In this document: positions 43,012 through 51,616 of the stretch, one piece after another
Layout: the number at the start of each line of letters is the position of its first letter
Position numbering within the stretch: the first letter of the stretch is position 1
Origin: Sphingobacterium sp.
GTDB lineage: Bacteria; Bacteroidota; Bacteroidia; Sphingobacteriales; Sphingobacteriaceae
Reading direction: 5' to 3'
Length of the DNA: 53,166 nucleotides
NCBI GenBank assembly: GCA_031277685.1
Contig: JAITLV010000111.1
Coordinates: forward strand, 1 to 53,166
Translations under genes and position numbers: made by a program
Notes under the pieces: model-generated
What the model was told of the DNA's origin: nothing
Databases searched by the model: none
Seen by the model: only the letters and a program-made list of their open reading frames with translations

Positions 43012-44604
43012 CTATTTTATTAGTGGGAATGGCCCCAAAAAGTAACTACCCCGCTTATAAAAACGCAGGAAAAAATCGAGCACCGATTCTTCCAACGGGA
43101 AAAAGAACTGTTTATCTACTTCTGTTTTAAACACGTTTGCATAGTACTTAGGCAACTCACTTGGAAAAAAGTCTTCAACCAATAGATTCAAGAAATAGCG
43201 TGCAAATGGGACATCTGCTTCCGTTCCTTCTTCATTCTTCTCTATAAATGGATTATTTTCCAATGGAAAAAATTCTTCTATTCCACCAAAGACCTCTAAG
43301 CCTGTTTTCGGATTGAAGAAGACCGTCACTTTCGCATCTGCGGTCAGTTCCAAATTCGATTCTGGAAGTGGGGACTCTTCTTTATTTGGATATTTTTGCT
43401 GATACCTTTTAAAGAATTCATTTGCAAATTCCTTCACTTCTCGGCCCTCCATAAAAGCAACAGTAGCCTTTTGTTCAGACTGGAATAATTTACCCATATC
43501 TTTCAATTGCTTTTCTGTCTTTTTTAGGCTCTTGTCCTTACCACTCATTGCTTCGATACGATAAGTCATCTCATATTGCTCAGGCAGATCGAAATTGATT
43601 TCTTCAGGACTAACGACTGTCATTATACCCGATAAGTTCCAGGCATCTTTCCAGGGAACGATTTCCATATAGAAAGAGAGTACATCTGTTGGCTCAGCAA
43701 ACTCCTGGATAGAATCTTTGTAAATCTTGAATGCAGTCTTTGTACCGATATGCTTAACATGGATAAATTGTTCATCCGCTTTTACATATTCAAAAAAACT
43801 ATGAATACGATTACCTAAGGTTTTGACAGAGGGATATAACACATGCCCCTTCCCTACAATCTCCGCAACAAATTCAGATGATTTGAGGGCGAATAGGTGT
43901 AGCCTATAATTATTAAAATGATTATCACGAACACGATAAATCATTTGCTGCAATTGAGCTTGATCGTGTTGGTATCGCCCCAATTCGGCAACCTGCATCA
44001 GATGATTAAGATTGGTATTATATTCACCCGCAGTGAGATAATTTGTCGCTACGAGTTTTTCTATAAAATTACGAACCTCAAAATAATTCGCAGTTTCATC
44101 TAGGGTATATTCCAATTTCAATTTTGGATTCTCAGGAGCGACCTCATAATGTTCCTCCAAAATAGCATAAGCAAGATCTGTTATCAATTGTATCAAACGA
44201 CCATGGGGATCAATAAACAGATGTGGGTTACGTTCACTAAAAAATAACCAGGTTAATACCGCAACATCTTCACTGTTGATGTCCTCAGGATAGTAGTCTA
44301 ATAGGTCTTTATCCTTGTAGAAAGGTAAGAACTGGTTATATAATTCAGAATGAATAGTCCGAAAAGCTGCAAATATTCCTGTATTGGCAATGACATCCTC
44401 CAAATAACAGGTCAGGTAAATACTTAATGTCTTTAAGGCGTCAGTATGAATTAGATCATTTGTCTCCGGCTCTTCAAACCACAATGTCGATAAATTATCA
44501 TTGATCTGGTTGGCAACTTTTAAATAATAGCTATCTATATCGTTTGCTTTCTGGTAGGTATGATGTGCAATCCAATCTTGAATAAAAATTCTGTTTCCTC
44601 TCAT
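43012..44604 (-). CDS. DUF3843-like cytoplasmic protein of unknown function
   Basis: 530 aa from ATG 44604. The frame is open to 44718, but the extra 38 residues are low-quality, and MRGNRIFIQDWIAHHTYQKANDIDSYYLKVAN matches how I recall DUF3843 proteins starting. No signal peptide or membrane helix is seen. The middle (about 200-480) is mixed alpha/beta with lysine- and glutamate-rich helices (IEAMSGKDKSLKKTEKQL), and the end has FPLEESVLDFFLRFYKRG. No catalytic motif was recognised. A -7-like box TACTTTTG lies at 44622-44629 on the minus strand, giving a very short leader. It is single-gene, with terminators on both sides. Confidence 0.7.
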   Translation of the reverse strand: MRGNRIFIQDWIAHHTYQKANDIDSYYLKVANQINDNLSTLWFEEPETNDLIHTDALKTLSIYLTCYLEDVIANTGIFAAFRTIHSELYNQFLPFYKDKDLLDYYPEDINSEDVAVLTWLFFSERNPHLFIDPHGRLIQLITDLAYAILEEHYEVAPENPKLKLEYTLDETANYFEVRNFIEKLVATNYLTAGEYNTNLNHLMQVAELGRYQHDQAQLQQMIYRVRDNHFNNYRLHLFALKSSEFVAEIVGKGHVLYPSVKTLGNRIHSFFEYVKADEQFIHVKHIGTKTAFKIYKDSIQEFAEPTDVLSFYMEIVPWKDAWNLSGIMTVVSPEEINFDLPEQYEMTYRIEAMSGKDKSLKKTEKQLKDMGKLFQSEQKATVAFMEGREVKEFANEFFKRYQQKYPNKEESPLPESNLELTADAKVTVFFNPKTGLEVFGGIEEFFPLENNPFIEKNEEGTEADVPFARYFLNLLVEDFFPSELPKYYANVFKTEVDKQFFFPLEESVLDFFLRFYKRGSYFLGPFPLIK

Positions 44605-44764
44605 ATGAAAAATGCTAAATCCAAAAGTAGCCAAATTTTCGAAATTTCCATGATGACAAAACACATGCATAAACGAAAATAATTTCAACTCATTAATCTG
44701 GCCAATAAAGGACAGCATGAACGCAGATGGATTCGTTCAATGATCATACGGGAGCGTTTTAAAG

Positions 44765-44798
44765 CAACAAAAAAGAGATGCCTTATGAGCATCTCTTT
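44765..44798 (-). terminator. Terminator after the CpsB-like gene
   Basis: AAAGAGATGC (44772-44781) / GCATCTCTTT (44789-44798), 10-bp stem with loop CTTATGA, followed on the minus strand by a run of U (44776-44770). It lies 22 bases after the stop codon. Confidence 0.88.
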
Positions 44799-44819
44799 TT
44801 CTTAAATTTTGTATTTTAT

Positions 44820-45620
44820 TTATCCTGCAGCAATCACATTTTCATTGTTTCCCAAATGATCCTGGAGTGATGGGTTCAAGATATTGCAGGTTTTCAATAA
44901 ATCGCGAACAGGATATTTTGCGACGATCTCTTCCAATGCAGACAGGTGTCGGCTATGATGCACGTCTGTCCCGACAAAATCATACATGCCCGACTTGATC
45001 ATAGTCAAAGCAGCAGACTTCACTTCAACGCCATAATATCTACTGATAGACAGCAGATTCAGCTGCAACATACAGCCAGCATCTTTAATCTGTTTATACA
45101 TATTGAAATTATAGTGATAATAATTATAACGTTCGGGGTGTGCTAAAATAGGTTGATAACCTAATTTTTGTATATCTAAAATAGTTTGGAATAAAGCCTT
45201 AGATTCTTGTAGGTAAGACATCTCGATAAGGACATATCCACCAGGCATCACACAAAGCTCATTGGTCTCGATCAATCTTGCAATTCCATCGTCTATCATA
45301 TGCTCAGCAGCAGGATAAATCTCAGGAATATGAGGTAGATGTTTGATACCATTCACCAATCTATCTTTGGCATCTTCAATGGTTTGGATTGAATTCGGGT
45401 GCACGCCTTCCATAATATGCGGTGTACAAATAAATTTCTCAAATCCCATTCGACCCAGGCCTTTCAATAAATCAAGAGATTGTTCGATGGACTGGCTTCC
45501 ATCATCTATTCCTGGAAGGATATGGTTATGCATATCGACTTCTAAAAAGGAGAGTGTACCTACAACCTTTATTTTTGAATCTTGAGTTTTGTTTCCAAAC
45601 AGTTTTGAAAATATCCCCAT
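44820..45620 (-). CDS. CpsB/YwqE-type PHP-fold tyrosine phosphatase
   Basis: 266 aa, cytoplasmic. The PHP metal site is visible: DMHNHILPGIDDG (29-41, H31 and H33), FICTPHIM (H68), LLAHPERYNYY (about 157-167) and DFVGTDVHHSRH (about 213-224). In other bacteria such manganese-dependent enzymes dephosphorylate the BY-kinase that drives capsule or exopolysaccharide export. Here no kinase, Wzx or Wzy gene is in the window; it stands alone between a DUF3843-like gene and an envelope operon. Substrate is therefore unknown. Confidence 0.92.
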   Translation of the reverse strand: MGIFSKLFGNKTQDSKIKVVGTLSFLEVDMHNHILPGIDDGSQSIEQSLDLLKGLGRMGFEKFICTPHIMEGVHPNSIQTIEDAKDRLVNGIKHLPHIPEIYPAAEHMIDDGIARLIETNELCVMPGGYVLIEMSYLQESKALFQTILDIQKLGYQPILAHPERYNYYHYNFNMYKQIKDAGCMLQLNLLSISRYYGVEVKSAALTMIKSGMYDFVGTDVHHSRHLSALEEIVAKYPVRDLLKTCNILNPSLQDHLGNNENVIAAG

Positions 45621-45750
45621 ATTATATACAATATAAATCGTTTAGTTATCTTATTATTCGCAAATAATAAACCACAAAAATACCAAATCGGGCTAAAAGA
45701 GCGTAACATTATATTAACATTATAAAAATATAACCATAATATTACAAACT

Positions 45751-45789
45751 TTACATCAAACAATTTCAACATTAAACTGTTTGATGTAA
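45751..45789 (-). terminator. 3' stem-loop of the DUF4836-like operon
   Basis: Perfect 12-bp inverted repeat TTACATCAAACA (45751-45762) / TGTTTGATGTAA (45778-45789), loop of 15, 11 bases after the stop codon. The following minus-strand sequence (AGUUUGUAAU) is only moderately U-rich. Confidence 0.65.
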
Positions 45790-45800
45790 GGTTTCTAAGG

Positions 45801-47768
45801 CTATTTACCGATCTCTTTTAAAATTTGATCGATCATGTAACCAATCGCCCCTTCTTTTGTTTGGGGAAGTTTTGTTGACATTTCAGCCTCCATGCGGTTA
45901 CCCACAATTCCTCTCGAGGTGATGGCTGTACTGCCATATTGATTCAATTGTTCCACAGTCTGATCCCATTGTCTCCCCGGACTAACCCCCATTTCCTTCA
46001 ACATAGCTGGTAATTTTTGCAGATCAAAAGCAGCTGACATTTTATTTTGTTTCATCAACTTAATAAAATCCTTATTGGCAGGAGCAGTCAGCTTATTTTG
46101 GCGGATATCATGCAAGGATAAAGAGTCGTTGCTTACCATCACTAAATCTTCTTTTAAAAGCACATACATAGGAAAATCCATTCCCCTTTTAGCTGCAAAT
46201 GCATAGATACCATCTTGGGTCTTACCTAAAGTTTTCCGAACTGCAAGATCGAGCCCTTTTTTAATCAGGCGCTGATCCTTTGAGGTAAACATCCAGATAA
46301 AGACAGGTAAAGTTTCGTCCTTTGTTTTCTTTACTTCTGTAGCATTGTAGTCATCGTCATACGTATAATCAATATATTCTTTTCTGAATTTACGTAAACC
46401 ATTGACTACAAAAAGATGATCCCCTGGCATCACCTGAGCAATTGCTTTCTCATCCAATGCCACTTCAAGTGCCATTAATCCCCACTCCACCAAATCTTGC
46501 TGAGGCCCTAGTAATCCGCCATAATATTTTGCCATATAGCTAGGCATATCGCGTAGATAAGCTTCTGAATTGATATTGACATTAAAAAAACCAAGAGTTT
46601 TATCTGTCAAATATTTACTGAATTTGCCGTTTGGTTTTCTTGAATAGAATCGTTTAGACATGTCAGCCAGATCTTTATCCAGCCCCATGGAGCCTCTTAA
46701 TTTCAAAACATTTCCTTCCTGGGATAAATCCAGTACTCCATCTTGATAACCTGTTTTAAACTTATCCATGTTAATGCCCATGTAGAGATAAGGAATAGAT
46801 TTATAGGGCATAAGACCACGATAAAGCTCCTCAACATGCGGTACATATAGACGGATCAACCCCAAGTTTTTAAGGACTTTCTCTTGATCCGAATGTGTTA
46901 GCGGTTTATAAGAAGCAGATAGCAGATGCGTCGCTTCGCCCATCAACCATTTGTCACGAAGTGCATTGCGGATGGAATCATTTTTTCTATTTTGATTTTC
47001 ATAATCCGTATAAAGCGAATCATAATAACCCGGATCATGCATCTCGACAGGCGCCACATCCACAATCATCGGCCCAGCCGCCTCAGCATTCGCTACCACC
47101 GTATCTGGTACGCTTTCCATGACTGTTGGTGGAGCTGGTGGGTCGATTTCCACAGAGCCTTCCGGCCATGCGACAGCGGCAGAATCTACGACAGCTGCTG
47201 CCGAATCTACTTCATAAGGATATGCTTCTGCCGCAGGCGCCATATAAGCCACCTTTTTTATCCCATATCGACTTGCAACCGAATCGTTATCGAAGAAAGT
47301 TGTATTCATTGTCGAGGAAATAAAACGGGCAACACGGTCATTGTAAACCAGCAAGCTCCCTGCTTTCAGTCCTATACTTGAATATCCATTGGCAAAAGGT
47401 TTGGGTTTACCAGCATCTTGTAGCAGTTTTTCGAATTGACCTTTATCTGCCAGCGGAAATATAAACTCCATAAAACTCACACTATCAGTCTTTCTGCTAT
47501 AGAAATAAGAGGTTTGTGTCAAGTCAATACCCAGATTTTTGATGTCATTTCCAACTGAAGCTCCTGATTTTTCAATCTGCTTAAAAAGGCCAGCTTTCTG
47601 AAGCAGTTCATTTAACTTATTTGCATTGGCCTTCTGGACGATTTCCTTCACATTAAACGCCGCAATAATTTCCGCATCTTCCGGAATATATTTGATCAGG
47701 TCTTGTGACTTTACACTTCCCATCAACGAGAAGCATGTTAATCCAGTCAATAAAATTTTTGATTTCAT
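45801..47768 (-). CDS. Exported DUF4836-like protein
   Basis: 655 aa. A signal peptide ends near residue 21 (GSVKSQ); no lipobox. The start of the mature protein (LIKYIPEDAEIIAAFNVKEIVQKAN) and the layout fit my memory of the DUF4836 family, whose members are abundant envelope proteins of unknown role in Bacteroidota. A low-complexity Pro/Ala/Val/Asp-rich linker lies at about 185-245 (AAAVVDSAAVAWPEGSVEIDPPAPP). The C-terminal half repeats a binding-type fold (GDHLFVVNGLRKFRKEYIDYTYDDDYN; LVMVSNDSLSLHDI). It starts 5 bases after the small lipoprotein gene, so the two are co-transcribed and may form a complex (inference). Confidence 0.6.
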   Translation of the reverse strand: MKSKILLTGLTCFSLMGSVKSQDLIKYIPEDAEIIAAFNVKEIVQKANANKLNELLQKAGLFKQIEKSGASVGNDIKNLGIDLTQTSYFYSRKTDSVSFMEFIFPLADKGQFEKLLQDAGKPKPFANGYSSIGLKAGSLLVYNDRVARFISSTMNTTFFDNDSVASRYGIKKVAYMAPAAEAYPYEVDSAAAVVDSAAVAWPEGSVEIDPPAPPTVMESVPDTVVANAEAAGPMIVDVAPVEMHDPGYYDSLYTDYENQNRKNDSIRNALRDKWLMGEATHLLSASYKPLTHSDQEKVLKNLGLIRLYVPHVEELYRGLMPYKSIPYLYMGINMDKFKTGYQDGVLDLSQEGNVLKLRGSMGLDKDLADMSKRFYSRKPNGKFSKYLTDKTLGFFNVNINSEAYLRDMPSYMAKYYGGLLGPQQDLVEWGLMALEVALDEKAIAQVMPGDHLFVVNGLRKFRKEYIDYTYDDDYNATEVKKTKDETLPVFIWMFTSKDQRLIKKGLDLAVRKTLGKTQDGIYAFAAKRGMDFPMYVLLKEDLVMVSNDSLSLHDIRQNKLTAPANKDFIKLMKQNKMSAAFDLQKLPAMLKEMGVSPGRQWDQTVEQLNQYGSTAITSRGIVGNRMEAEMSTKLPQTKEGAIGYMIDQILKEIGK

Positions 47769-47773
47769 ATAGG

Positions 47774-48478
47774 TTATTTTGTTAATGTGATTTTATTTGC
47801 CAAAGTTGATTTACCATATACCAGATCCGTAAACTGCAGTTTCAATAATACAGCTTTCTTATTTCCAGCAACTTTTGCCTTACTATTTGTCTGAGATGCA
47901 ATTGGTTTTTCAAAACGAACGATCTGTGTATAAAAAGCATCGGCAAACTGTGTGGTATTATCGCTTCCCAATTGATTGAATTTAGCCTTCCAATCATTGG
48001 AGGTCACAAACTTACGTTCAAAGACATCTGTCTGTGCATTAAAGTAGTATCTATTAGAATTTGATATCTTTGTCTTAAATCGATTTGCCAAGATATCTGA
48101 AAAAGCATTCAATGACTCAATCTGGCTAAAATCACAGGAAATATTGACGATAAAATTTGTGAAATCGGTTTGGTACTGCACATTGGAGATACCTTTTGTC
48201 TGCTTGAGAAGCTGTACCGCCGCCTTAATTTCCTTTTCCATATCGGCCTGTGTTGGAATCTGTATACCTTTTATACTCTTCATTTTCATCAACGAAGCGA
48301 CCTTTGTTTTGCTTTTACTCAAATTTAACGTTGCCGCAATGTGGCCCGAACCATTTGGTTTAAGATCAATCTGCTCAACAAAATCAAAACAACTGGACAA
48401 TGAAAATGTCATCAACAGTGCACATATAGGTAGGTAAAGCCTATTAAATCGTCCTTTTAACTTAAATACTTCCTTCAT
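47774..48478 (-). CDS. Small lipoprotein of unknown function
   Basis: 234 aa. A signal ending LMTFSLSSC (C30) marks a lipoprotein; the mature part opens with FDFVEQIDLKPNGSGHIAATLNLS, a long beta strand pair, then an alpha/beta region (TQADMEKEIKAAVQLLKQTKGISNVQYQTDFTN...). I recognise no family with certainty. The next gene starts 5 bases on, so it probably forms an outer-membrane-anchored partner of the DUF4836-like protein. The 210 bases upstream contain no other gene. Confidence 0.65.
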   Translation of the reverse strand: MKEVFKLKGRFNRLYLPICALLMTFSLSSCFDFVEQIDLKPNGSGHIAATLNLSKSKTKVASLMKMKSIKGIQIPTQADMEKEIKAAVQLLKQTKGISNVQYQTDFTNFIVNISCDFSQIESLNAFSDILANRFKTKISNSNRYYFNAQTDVFERKFVTSNDWKAKFNQLGSDNTTQFADAFYTQIVRFEKPIASQTNSKAKVAGNKKAVLLKLQFTDLVYGKSTLANKITLTK

Positions 48479-48688
48479 TACTTTTCAGTACCGATTAATA
48501 AATTATCAAATCAATATATGTTCGGGCATTAACAGCAAATAGTGTGCTATTTTCTTTACTTTAGGAAAATTTTAATCAAAAGACCAACAAAAAATACATT
48601 TTAAATACAAATACGTTGATAATACCCTAAAAGAAATATTTCTAGAGCACGCTATATTTCGTTATATTAAAGGAACGCTGGATAACTT

Positions 48689-49819
48689 CTATTCCTTAAC
48701 AAAAGAAGTAAAACCACTATCCTTCGACCATTGGAGTGAATTATAATAGGGATGCACCCACTTATTCAAGTCACTAGGCACATAACAGGAAAGTCCCGAA
48801 AATTTTAAAATTGGTTTTCCCAAAAAAGCTGGCGTGTGCGCCTTATAGATAACCAATTTCGAAATTATAGCGGTGATAGGTTCAATTTCAGTAGGCCTCA
48901 TATTTTGAGCAATGAAATCCAGAAAATCAAAACCCGCTGATGGAGACTTATCATCAAAATCCAGTCGTTGCAAATTATCCCGATAAACCGTCTTGATCGG
49001 CTGTGCAGTTATTGCTTCATGAACACGATTCGCTAAGTCGGGCCAATACTGGTTATTGATTACGGAAATGGTCGCAGACTGATATAAGCCCGTTTGTTGG
49101 TTATAATAATTAAAATATGTTTCCGCCGCAGCGCGTAAACCAGATTCAAGATCGGATTTCACTAAATCTTTTAAAACCAAATGATAGGGCATGCTTGTCG
49201 ACAGGACTTCTGCTGGTGAAGCAATGGTATATTTCGATTTCTCCCGCAACTCGTATAAAACCTCAACACTAGCCATTGAACAGGCGTCAAACATCAGAAA
49301 ATCAAGTCCAGCAGGAATAATCTTTTGCAGGTCTTTTAAATCTGTTTTATTGCCGTGGTCATTATTGAACGACATCAGCTTAATAGGTGTATTGGGCAAC
49401 CAATTTGTTGCGTGCGACCATAAAACGAGTCCAACAGGCCGATCAGCAACATAAGCATGCATGGTTTCCAAAATCTGCTTCATGACAGCTGGGTCTGCTG
49501 AGTCCTGATCGCCATAAGACCTGACAACCCTGCTTTTTATTTCGGGGCTATGATCAGCTATGATTTTATATATTTTAGGGGATGTTCCGGCCAACGCTGC
49601 ATAGACATAAACATCCGCATCCAAACCATCCATCCCTTCTTCCATGGCATTTATACTATTATAAGCATCCGAAACGAGATCATTATTAGCAGCAATATAA
49701 ACTAAAAGGGCACGACTATCCCGATAATTTTTCTCATCTTCTTTGCCTTTGCAACTACCCAATAAAAAAATTAATGACAGACAATACAGTCCTAAACACT
49801 TAAAATAACTGATATTCAT
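48689..49819 (-). CDS. Clostripain-family (C11) cysteine peptidase lipoprotein
   Basis: 376 aa. Lipobox LLGSC (C23). The caspase-like fold is shown by LLVYIAANNDLVSDAYNSINAM (38-59), the catalytic histidine in VLWSHATNW (H136) and the catalytic cysteine in FLMFDACSMASVEVLYEL (C180), then TIASPAEVLSTSMPY. Family members cleave after arginine or lysine, often after self-maturation. It is lipid-anchored and divergent from the fimbrillin operon, which raises the idea that it trims those surface proteins (inference). No 3' terminator was found in the 210 bases after it. Confidence 0.93.
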   Translation of the reverse strand: MNISYFKCLGLYCLSLIFLLGSCKGKEDEKNYRDSRALLVYIAANNDLVSDAYNSINAMEEGMDGLDADVYVYAALAGTSPKIYKIIADHSPEIKSRVVRSYGDQDSADPAVMKQILETMHAYVADRPVGLVLWSHATNWLPNTPIKLMSFNNDHGNKTDLKDLQKIIPAGLDFLMFDACSMASVEVLYELREKSKYTIASPAEVLSTSMPYHLVLKDLVKSDLESGLRAAAETYFNYYNQQTGLYQSATISVINNQYWPDLANRVHEAITAQPIKTVYRDNLQRLDFDDKSPSAGFDFLDFIAQNMRPTEIEPITAIISKLVIYKAHTPAFLGKPILKFSGLSCYVPSDLNKWVHPYYNSLQWSKDSGFTSFVKE

Positions 49820-49840
49820 TAAAAATTATTTAAAATCAGA

Positions 49841-49848
49841 CAAATATA
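49841..49848 (-). promoter_or_regulatory. Predicted -7 box of the C11 peptidase gene
   Basis: TATATTTG on the minus strand is a full match to TAnnTTTG, 22-29 bases upstream of the start codon. No good -33 element is seen at the expected distance. Confidence 0.5.
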
Positions 49849-49933
49849 CCTTAAAATCAAATACATACATTATCAAAACATTTATTTACAGAAAAAGACA
49901 CATTAGCTTCATGTTAATTTAACTTTTCTTAGG

Positions 49934-49941
49934 TATTTTTG
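49934..49941 (+). promoter_or_regulatory. Predicted -7 box of the fimbrillin-nuclease operon
   Basis: TATTTTTG is a full match to TAnnTTTG, 34-41 bases upstream of the ATG at 49975, implying a leader of about 27 bases. The -33 region has only a weak TGTT. It is divergent from the C11 peptidase promoter 85 bases away. Confidence 0.5.
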
Positions 49942-49974
49942 TCGTTGCGTTATTAACAAACACTAACTATCAAT

Positions 49975-51579
49975 ATGATTCACAACCCGATAACTGTTCC
50001 ACAGCATAAATTGTGTCGAATAGTTTATTTTATGATTGCATTGCTAATATTCAATTCATGTCAAAAAAATGATGCTAGAATTGAACAAGCTGCCCTCCAA
50101 TTTACACCTACCATCGTTGGTCAAATCAATACAAAAGCTACAGGAACCTCTTGGGATAAAAATGACCAAATTGGTGTCTATATGATTAAAACAGGCCAGC
50201 CCCTAAGTACTACTTCAATAGTAAATGGAACAAACAATCATCTTTTTACTATTAACGGTGCTGTATTTCAAAGCAAATCACCTATTTTCTTACCAAATGA
50301 AGAGGTAGATTTCATCGCCTACTATCCATACAAATCCATTACTGATTTTCAGTATCCCATCGATCTGGCTGATCAGACAAACCTACCAGCATTGGATTTC
50401 ATGTATGCCAACAACGCAAAGAACATCAACAAGACCAACAATACCGTTCCACTTAATTTTGTAAGACAGTTAAGTAAGGTGACAATACATCTTTCCATTA
50501 CGAATACAGCTGCTTTGGAAGCTAATCAGATTACTGTAAAGATGCCAACAATAAATACGCAGGGTACATTCGACTTGACATCCGGGAAATTGACTGTTAA
50601 CACGAGCGAGAAAAAAGATGTCCAAGGACAAGTGGCTGTAAACATCAATAAAACCGCGACGATCGAATTTATCCTTCTTCCAGGCGAAGATATCACGGGA
50701 AAAGCAATTAAGTTTATTGCCCCTAATGGTGATAGCTACACCTGGACTGTCCCACAAAATCAGAACTTAAAGAACTTGATCGGTGGCAATAGCTACAGTT
50801 TTGACATCAAAATAGACAATGGCAAACCAACTGGTGGGATCGGAGACTCACAGGCCTATTTGGAGATTCCCAAAATGAGTAATTTAAGCAATGATGAGGT
50901 ATTTATACAGCATTTTATGCCAGACGCGAGCGACAACAGAAACTATGCTATGTTATATGACAAAAAGCTAAAAATGGCTTATTGGGTAGCATATCCGCTA
51001 TACAACAGTATTCTTGGATCAGGCAATCGGACAGATGCCTGGGGATATGATCCTGCTGTCTCAACAGCATTTCAACCCAATCTATTTAAAGGGTTCCAGC
51101 CAACCGGCTACGACAGAGGGCACCAGTTGCCAAGTGCAGACCGCAACTTAAATACAACCCAAAATAAAACAACCTTTTATTTTACCAACATGACCGCTCA
51201 GGTATCACGTCTTAACCAAGGAATTTGGGCAAATCTAGAAACAAAAGTCAGAACATGGACGGCCCAATGCGATACCATGTATATTGTAACTGGCGCAATA
51301 CCTAAGACAAGTACCGATAACCTCCTCGACTTTGCACAGGATAATGATGGAAAAGATATTGCGAAACCAAAATATTATTTCAAAGCCTTAGCGATGAAAA
51401 AAGGATCCGAATATTATACCATTGCCTATAAGATAAACAATGAAACCCCTCCTTCTGGAGTAACCTTTGAAAATTATAGATTAACAGTAAATGATCTGGA
51501 AAAAGCTACAGGCTTCACATTTTTCCCAGATCTGAATGAAACACAAAAAGGAAATATCAATACCTCCATTTGGAAATAA
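49975..51579 (+). CDS. Fimbrillin-type lipoprotein fused to a DNA/RNA non-specific endonuclease
   Basis: 534 aa. Lipobox LIFNSC (C29). Residues about 40-280 are a fimbrillin/Mfa-like domain: INTKATGTSWDKNDQIGVYM, VDFIAYYPY (111-119), LSKVTIHLSI, FDLTSGKL, FILLPGEDITGK. After a Gly-rich linker (284-292), residues about 300-534 form a complete ββα-metal endonuclease of the NUC1 class: YDRGHQLPSADRN (379-391, catalytic H383), FTNMTAQ and LNQGIWANLE (N414, metal ligand, and E422). The spacing H383-N414-E422 is close to that of Serratia nuclease (H89-N119-E127). The protein should be a lipid-anchored surface or envelope nuclease acting on extracellular DNA or RNA. First gene of an operon with a fimbrillin paralogue. 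Confidence 0.9.
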   Translation: MIHNPITVPQHKLCRIVYFMIALLIFNSCQKNDARIEQAALQFTPTIVGQINTKATGTSWDKNDQIGVYMIKTGQPLSTTSIVNGTNNHLFTINGAVFQSKSPIFLPNEEVDFIAYYPYKSITDFQYPIDLADQTNLPALDFMYANNAKNINKTNNTVPLNFVRQLSKVTIHLSITNTAALEANQITVKMPTINTQGTFDLTSGKLTVNTSEKKDVQGQVAVNINKTATIEFILLPGEDITGKAIKFIAPNGDSYTWTVPQNQNLKNLIGGNSYSFDIKIDNGKPTGGIGDSQAYLEIPKMSNLSNDEVFIQHFMPDASDNRNYAMLYDKKLKMAYWVAYPLYNSILGSGNRTDAWGYDPAVSTAFQPNLFKGFQPTGYDRGHQLPSADRNLNTTQNKTTFYFTNMTAQVSRLNQGIWANLETKVRTWTAQCDTMYIVTGAIPKTSTDNLLDFAQDNDGKDIAKPKYYFKALAMKKGSEYYTIAYKINNETPPSGVTFENYRLTVNDLEKATGFTFFPDLNETQKGNINTSIWK

Positions 51580-51616
51580 TTAATAAACGATTTAGTCATA
51601 TCAATTCATTTTAATT

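Noticed and set aside
44605..44718. 38-residue N-terminal extension of the DUF3843-like protein
   Set aside because: The extra residues have no family-like features, and a TAnnTTTG-type -7 box lies inside this stretch; the start at 44604 matches the family's usual beginning.
48632..48643. Palindrome AGAAATATTTCT after the C11 peptidase gene
   Set aside because: Short AT-rich palindrome with no context; expected by chance in DNA of this composition.
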